From: Pseudorasbora parva
Taxonomy: Eukaryota; Chordata; Actinopteri; Cypriniformes; Gobionidae
Reading direction: 5' to 3'
Length of the DNA: 64,000 nucleotides
NCBI RefSeq assembly: GCF_024679245.1
Contig: NC_090187.1
Coordinates: 21,400,995 to 21,464,994, forward strand
The position numbers and the translations under genes are program-made. This document shows, one piece after another, positions 60,373 to 64,000 of the stretch. Under the pieces are notes generated by a model that searched no databases, was not told where the DNA came from, and was given only the letters and a program-made list of their open reading frames with translations. How positions within the stretch are numbered: the stretch's first letter is position 1; the number at the start of each line of letters is the position of its first letter.

Positions 60373-61957
60373 CAGGTCCCTCTAAAAAAAAAATTAGCAT
60401 ATTGATGATAAAGTTCATTATTTTCCATAATGTAATGATAAAAATTAAACTTTCATTTATTTTAGATTCATTGCACACTAACTGAAATATTTCAGGTCTT
60501 TTATTGTTTTAATACTGATGATTTTGGCATACAGCTCATGAAACCCCCAAATTCCTATCTCAAAAAATTAGCATATGACGAAAAGGTTCTCTAAACAAGC
60601 TATTAACCTAATCATCTTAATTAACGAATTAACTCTAAACACCTGCAAAAGATTTCTGAGGCTTTTAAAAACTCCCAGCCTGGTTCATTACTCAAAACTG
60701 CAATCATGGGTAACTCTGCCGACCTGACTGCTGTCCAGAAGGCCATCATTGACACCCTCAAGCGAGAGGGTAAGACACAGAAAGAAATTTCTGAATGAAT
60801 AGGCTGTTCCCAGAGTGCTGTATCAAAGCACCTCAGTGGGAAGTTTGGGGGAAGGAAAAAGTGTGGCAAAAAACGCTGCACAACGAGAAGAGGTGACCGG
60901 ACCCTGATGAAGATTGTGGAGAAGGACCGATTCCAGACCTTGGGGGACCTGCGGAAGCAGTGGACTGAGTCTGGAGTAGAAACATCCAGAGCCACCGTGC
61001 ACAGGCGTGTGCAGGAAATGGGCTACAGCTGTCGCATTCCCCAGGTCAAGCCACTTTTGGGCTACAGAGAAGCAGCACTGGACTGTTGCTCAGTGGTCCA
61101 AAGTACTTTTTTCGGATGAAAGCAAATTTTGCATGTCATTCGGAAATCAAGGTGCCAGAGTCTGGAGGAAGACTGGGGAGAAGGAAATGCCAAAATGCCT
61201 GAAGTCCAGTGTCAAGTACCCACAGCCAGTGATGGTCTGGGGTGCCATGTCAGCTGCTGGTGTTGGTCCACTGTGTTTTATCAAGGGCAGGGGCAATGCA
61301 GCTAGCTATCAGGAGATTTTGGAGCACTTCATGCTTCCATCTGCTAAAAGCTTTATGGAGATGAAGATTTCGTTTTTCAGCACGACCTGGCACCTGCTCA
61401 CAGTTGCAAAACCACTGGTAAATGGTTTATTGACCATGGTATTACTGTGCTCAATTGGCCTGCCAACTCTCCTGACCTGAACCCCATAGAGAATCTGTGG
61501 GATATTCTGAAGAGAAAGTTGAGAGACGCAAGACCCAACACTCTGGATGAGCTTAAGGCCGCTATCGAAGCATCCTGGGCCTCCATAACACCTCAGCAGT
61601 GCCACAGGCTGATTGCCTCCATGCCACGCCGCATCGCAGCAGTCATTTCTGCAAAAGGATTCCCGACCAAGTATTAAGTGCGTAACTGACCATAATTATT
61701 TGAAGGTTGATTTTTTTTGTTTGTATTAAAAACCCTTTTCTTTTATTGGTTGGATGAAATATGCTAATTTTTTTGATAGGAATTTTGGGTTTTCATGAGC
61801 TGTATGCCAAAATCATCAGTAATAAAACAATAAAAGACCTGACATACTTCAGTTGGTGTGCAATGAATCTAAAATATATGAAAGTTTAATTTTTATCATT
61901 ACATTATGGAAAATAATTAACTTTATCGCAATATGCTAATTTTTTGAGAAGGACCTG
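60373..61957 (+). mobile_element. Tc1-like transposon (1.59 kb)
   Basis: Inverted terminal repeats of about 210 bp begin CAGGTCC and end GGACCTG, flanked by TA (60371-60372, 61958-61959). They include AATTAGCATAT and TTTTGGCATACAGCTCATGA near their inner ends. One transposase gene is inside. Excising it restores the copy A sequence across the site. Confidence 0.92.
60706..61677 (+). pseudogene. Tc1-type transposase, inactivated
   Basis: About 324 codons. The N-terminal paired-like helix-turn-helix (DLTAVQKAIIDTLKREGKTQ, then IGCSQSAVSKHL) is followed by RATVHRRVQEMGYSCRIPQ and the DDE domain: LFSDESKFC (first Asp near 61115), FQHDLAPAHS (second Asp, near 61384), SPDLNPIENLWD (Glu near 61490). 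Breaks: TGA at 60796-60798 (after KEISE), a frameshift near 61065, and another near 61375. The protein would bind the inverted repeats and move the element by cut-and-paste into TA. Confidence 0.9.
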
Positions 61958-61989
61958 TATATGAACAATACAGGTTTTTTTCATATGGG

Positions 61990-64000
61990 TGGTCCTGCAA
62001 AGTCTATGTATTCTTTGCCATGGCACCTCTGGAAAATCCCATGGATGTAAGGAGGCTGTCTGTGGCATGTTCCTTAAATTTCGGCACTCTGAACAATCTC
62101 TCAATCTCCACTTCTATCTCTGAATCTAAGCCAGGCCAGCAGAAGTAGCTGCGTGCCATCTCTTTTATCCTCACTATTCCACAATGACCAGCGTGAAGTT
62201 CTTTCAGCAAGAGGCTCCTCAGGGGCGGGGGTATAATGACACAATAACCCCTCAGTAGGCAACCAGACTGAACTGTCAACTCATTTCGTCGAATCAGGTA
62301 AGGTTTGAATTTGTCTTCCATCTTTCCTCTCCCACCATGAGATTATCCAGGCCAGATTTTCTGACAAAACTGGGTCAGTTCTTGTGAATCACTTCACTTA
62401 GGCAGCATTTACAGGAGGACTTTGCATTTCTTTGAAGTAGAATATGTCGACTTGAGAACATTCTGGTTTTGTGTCTGGCAGCCTGGACAGTCCATCTGCA
62501 TTGCACTGCTGTTCAGACCTCTTATATTTGATGTCATATTGGTGAGCCGATAGCAACAGAGCCCAACGCTGCATGCAATTTGCTGCCAGAGAGGGAATGC
62601 CAGTTTGCGGACCAAAGATGGAGGTAAGTGGTCTGTGAGCAGGGTAAATTTATGCCCAAACAGGTACTGGTGAAAATTCTTTACACCAAATACGATTGCT
62701 AATGCTTCTCGCTCGATTTGAGCGTAATTTCTCTCTGCTGAGTTCAGAGTCCTTGACGCAAAGGTGATTGGCCTTTTTTCACTGGATGGTACTACATGTG
62801 AAAGTACCACACCAACACCATATGGTTAAGCATCACATGCCAACTGTATCGGTAGTGCAGGGTTGTAATGTGTGAGGACCTCCGATTGTGGTAATGTGCA
62901 TTTCACATCTCTGAATGCCTTCTCACCTTTGTCAGACCATTTCCATTGTTTGGACTTGTTTAGCAGTTCATGTAGTGGACAAAGACTACTGGAAAGGTTT
63001 GGCATGCATTTTGCATAATATGTTAACAATCCTAGGAATGATCACAGCTGGCTTACGTTCTTTGGAGATGGCACATCCACAATAGCTTTTACCTTTGATG
63101 GAGCTTTGTGAAGACCAGCACTGTCAATTACATGTGCTAGATACTCAATGGTGGGCTAGAAAAAGTCACATTTGGCTTTCTTCACCCGAAGGCCATAATC
63201 TTTTAGTCTTTGTAGTGTTGCAATCCGGTTCCCGAGATGATCCTCATCATCTTTTCCTGTAATTAACAGATCATCAAGATAACACTGTACAACATTCAAT
63301 CAACTCAGAATCTGGTCCACGGCACGCTGAAACAATGCTGGAGCCGAGGTTATGCCGACTTGACATAGCTTGACATAAGCTTGACATAAGTCTATCTTGC
63401 TGAATTTCTGGCCGCCTACTAACCAAGCAAAAATATCTTCAATTAACAGCAACAGGTATTGTTCTATAGTTAACACATGATTGGCAGTTACCTTGAAATC
63501 GCCACAAATCCTGACTGATCCATCCTTCAATACGGGAACAATTGGCGTGGCCCACTCGCTAACACTCACTTTCTTCAGTACGTCGTTTTCCTCCAGACGG
63601 TCTAGTTCCGTTTCTACTTTAGGCTTTATCGCTTAAGGAACTGGGCAAGCTTTTAGGTTTACTATCAGACTTAATGGCCAGCTTTACAGTGATGTCTTTC
63701 ATGTTTCCCAATTCCTCTCCAAACACATCTGCATGCTTCTTCAGGATGTGATGTAGGCTGGTAGGCTCTTTCGCCACTAAATGTACTTCCTGCCAAGGAG
63801 TTTATTTTCACTAGTCATGATCGGCTCACCAGAGCTCTGTGGCTACTGCCTCTTACAATATACAGTGGGAACTTTTCCTTCTGTTTGTTTAGCTCTACAG
63901 TCACATCCACGACTCCTGAAAGAGGTACAAGCTCATCATTGTATGTTTTCAAGGTCAGCTTCGCTTCCTTGAGACAGATCTGGCCACTTCTCCTGGTAAG
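61990..64000 (-). pseudogene. Ty3/gypsy pol fragment (RT, RNase H, start of integrase)
   Basis: Read from the window end down the minus strand: a protease-RT spacer (about 64000-63600), RT (63569-63300: VSEWATPIVPVLKDGSVRIC, FSKIDLCQAY, SAPALFQRAVDQIL), RT C-terminal/connection (63029-62826: NKSKQWKWSDKGEKAFRDV), RNase H (62810-62409: RPITFASRTLNSAERNYAQI, KFTLLTDH) and the integrase zinc-finger region (62321-61995: LKELHAGHCGIVRIKEMARS, SYFCWPGLDSEIE). The order RT-RNase H-integrase is standard for Ty3/gypsy, unlike the element at 29624-35881. Several stops and frameshifts; cut at 61990 by the CCCATATG element just after WQRIH, before the integrase catalytic core. Confidence 0.88.

Larger units (their letters stand above)
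59103..61989 (-). mobile_element. CCCATATG-ended DNA element, copy B (partial), carrying Tc1
   Basis: On the minus strand it starts CCCATATGAAAAAAACC at 61989 and matches copy A (2958 on) through about 59280, including the half of the foldback equivalent to 3690-4130 of copy A. The opposite end is not recognised, so the boundary near 59103 is uncertain. It sits in the gypsy pol fragment at 61990 and contains a Tc1 element (60373-61957). Confidence 0.65.

Overview
The window looks like chromosomal DNA of a teleost, most likely a cyprinid. That rests on intron-containing genes, L2/CR1-type LINEs with esterase ORF1, an L1-type LINE, a DIRS-like element, Gmr1-like and other Ty3/gypsy elements, Tc1, CACTA-like, Harbinger-like and many TTAA-targeting DNA elements, and long microsatellites. 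No prokaryotic features, CRISPR array or rRNA gene were seen. I could support only one host gene, a three-exon aquaporin-11-type gene (aqp11, + strand, CDS 20354-22288). Nearly everything else is transposon, much of it nested.

Layout. 1-9140: an L2-type LINE (ORF1 tail, then ORF2 endonuclease and reverse transcriptase) cut in two by a 5.2 kb TA-flanked DNA element (2958-8138), which itself contains a foldback element and a Harbinger-like element. 9141-9960: a second L2-family 3' fragment. 11029-19668: a TTAA-flanked element carrying a CACTA-like element (11124-15657) and two further terminal-inverted-repeat elements. 20354-22288: aqp11. 24495-26540: a 2 kb non-autonomous LTR retrotransposon with two in-frame tandem arrays. 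27368-37010: an intron-containing IS630/Tc1-superfamily transposase gene, broken by a 1.76 kb LTR-like insertion (ends 28034 and 36060), which is broken in turn by an apparently young 6.26 kb Gmr1-like Ty3/gypsy element (29624-35881) with one 1493-codon gag-pol ORF. 38143-41683: a second L2 copy on the minus strand.

42998-44029: a TTAA MITE. 44185-45085: an L1 3' end. 45572-56990: another L2-type LINE on the minus strand, interrupted by a 7.2 kb DIRS-like element (45873-53056) and a 1.27 kb TA-flanked element with a SINE inside (53223-54490). The DIRS-like element contains a 2.17 kb near-perfect foldback (46160-48332). 57029-59098: two TTAA elements. 59103-61989: a second copy of the CCCATATG-ended family seen at 2958-8138, carrying a Tc1 element (60373-61957), inserted into a degraded Ty3/gypsy pol on the minus strand (61990 to the window end).

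Insertion order can be read from target-site duplications and nesting. The most informative objects are the Gmr1-like element (integrase ahead of reverse transcriptase, SCAN-like capsid, apparently identical LTRs, but lysine at the expected catalytic glutamate of integrase), the DIRS-like element (inverted terminal repeats plus an internal complementary region, but no recognisable coding), and the foldback with its 6 bp target duplication. All family names rest on reading motifs by eye; no database search was possible.
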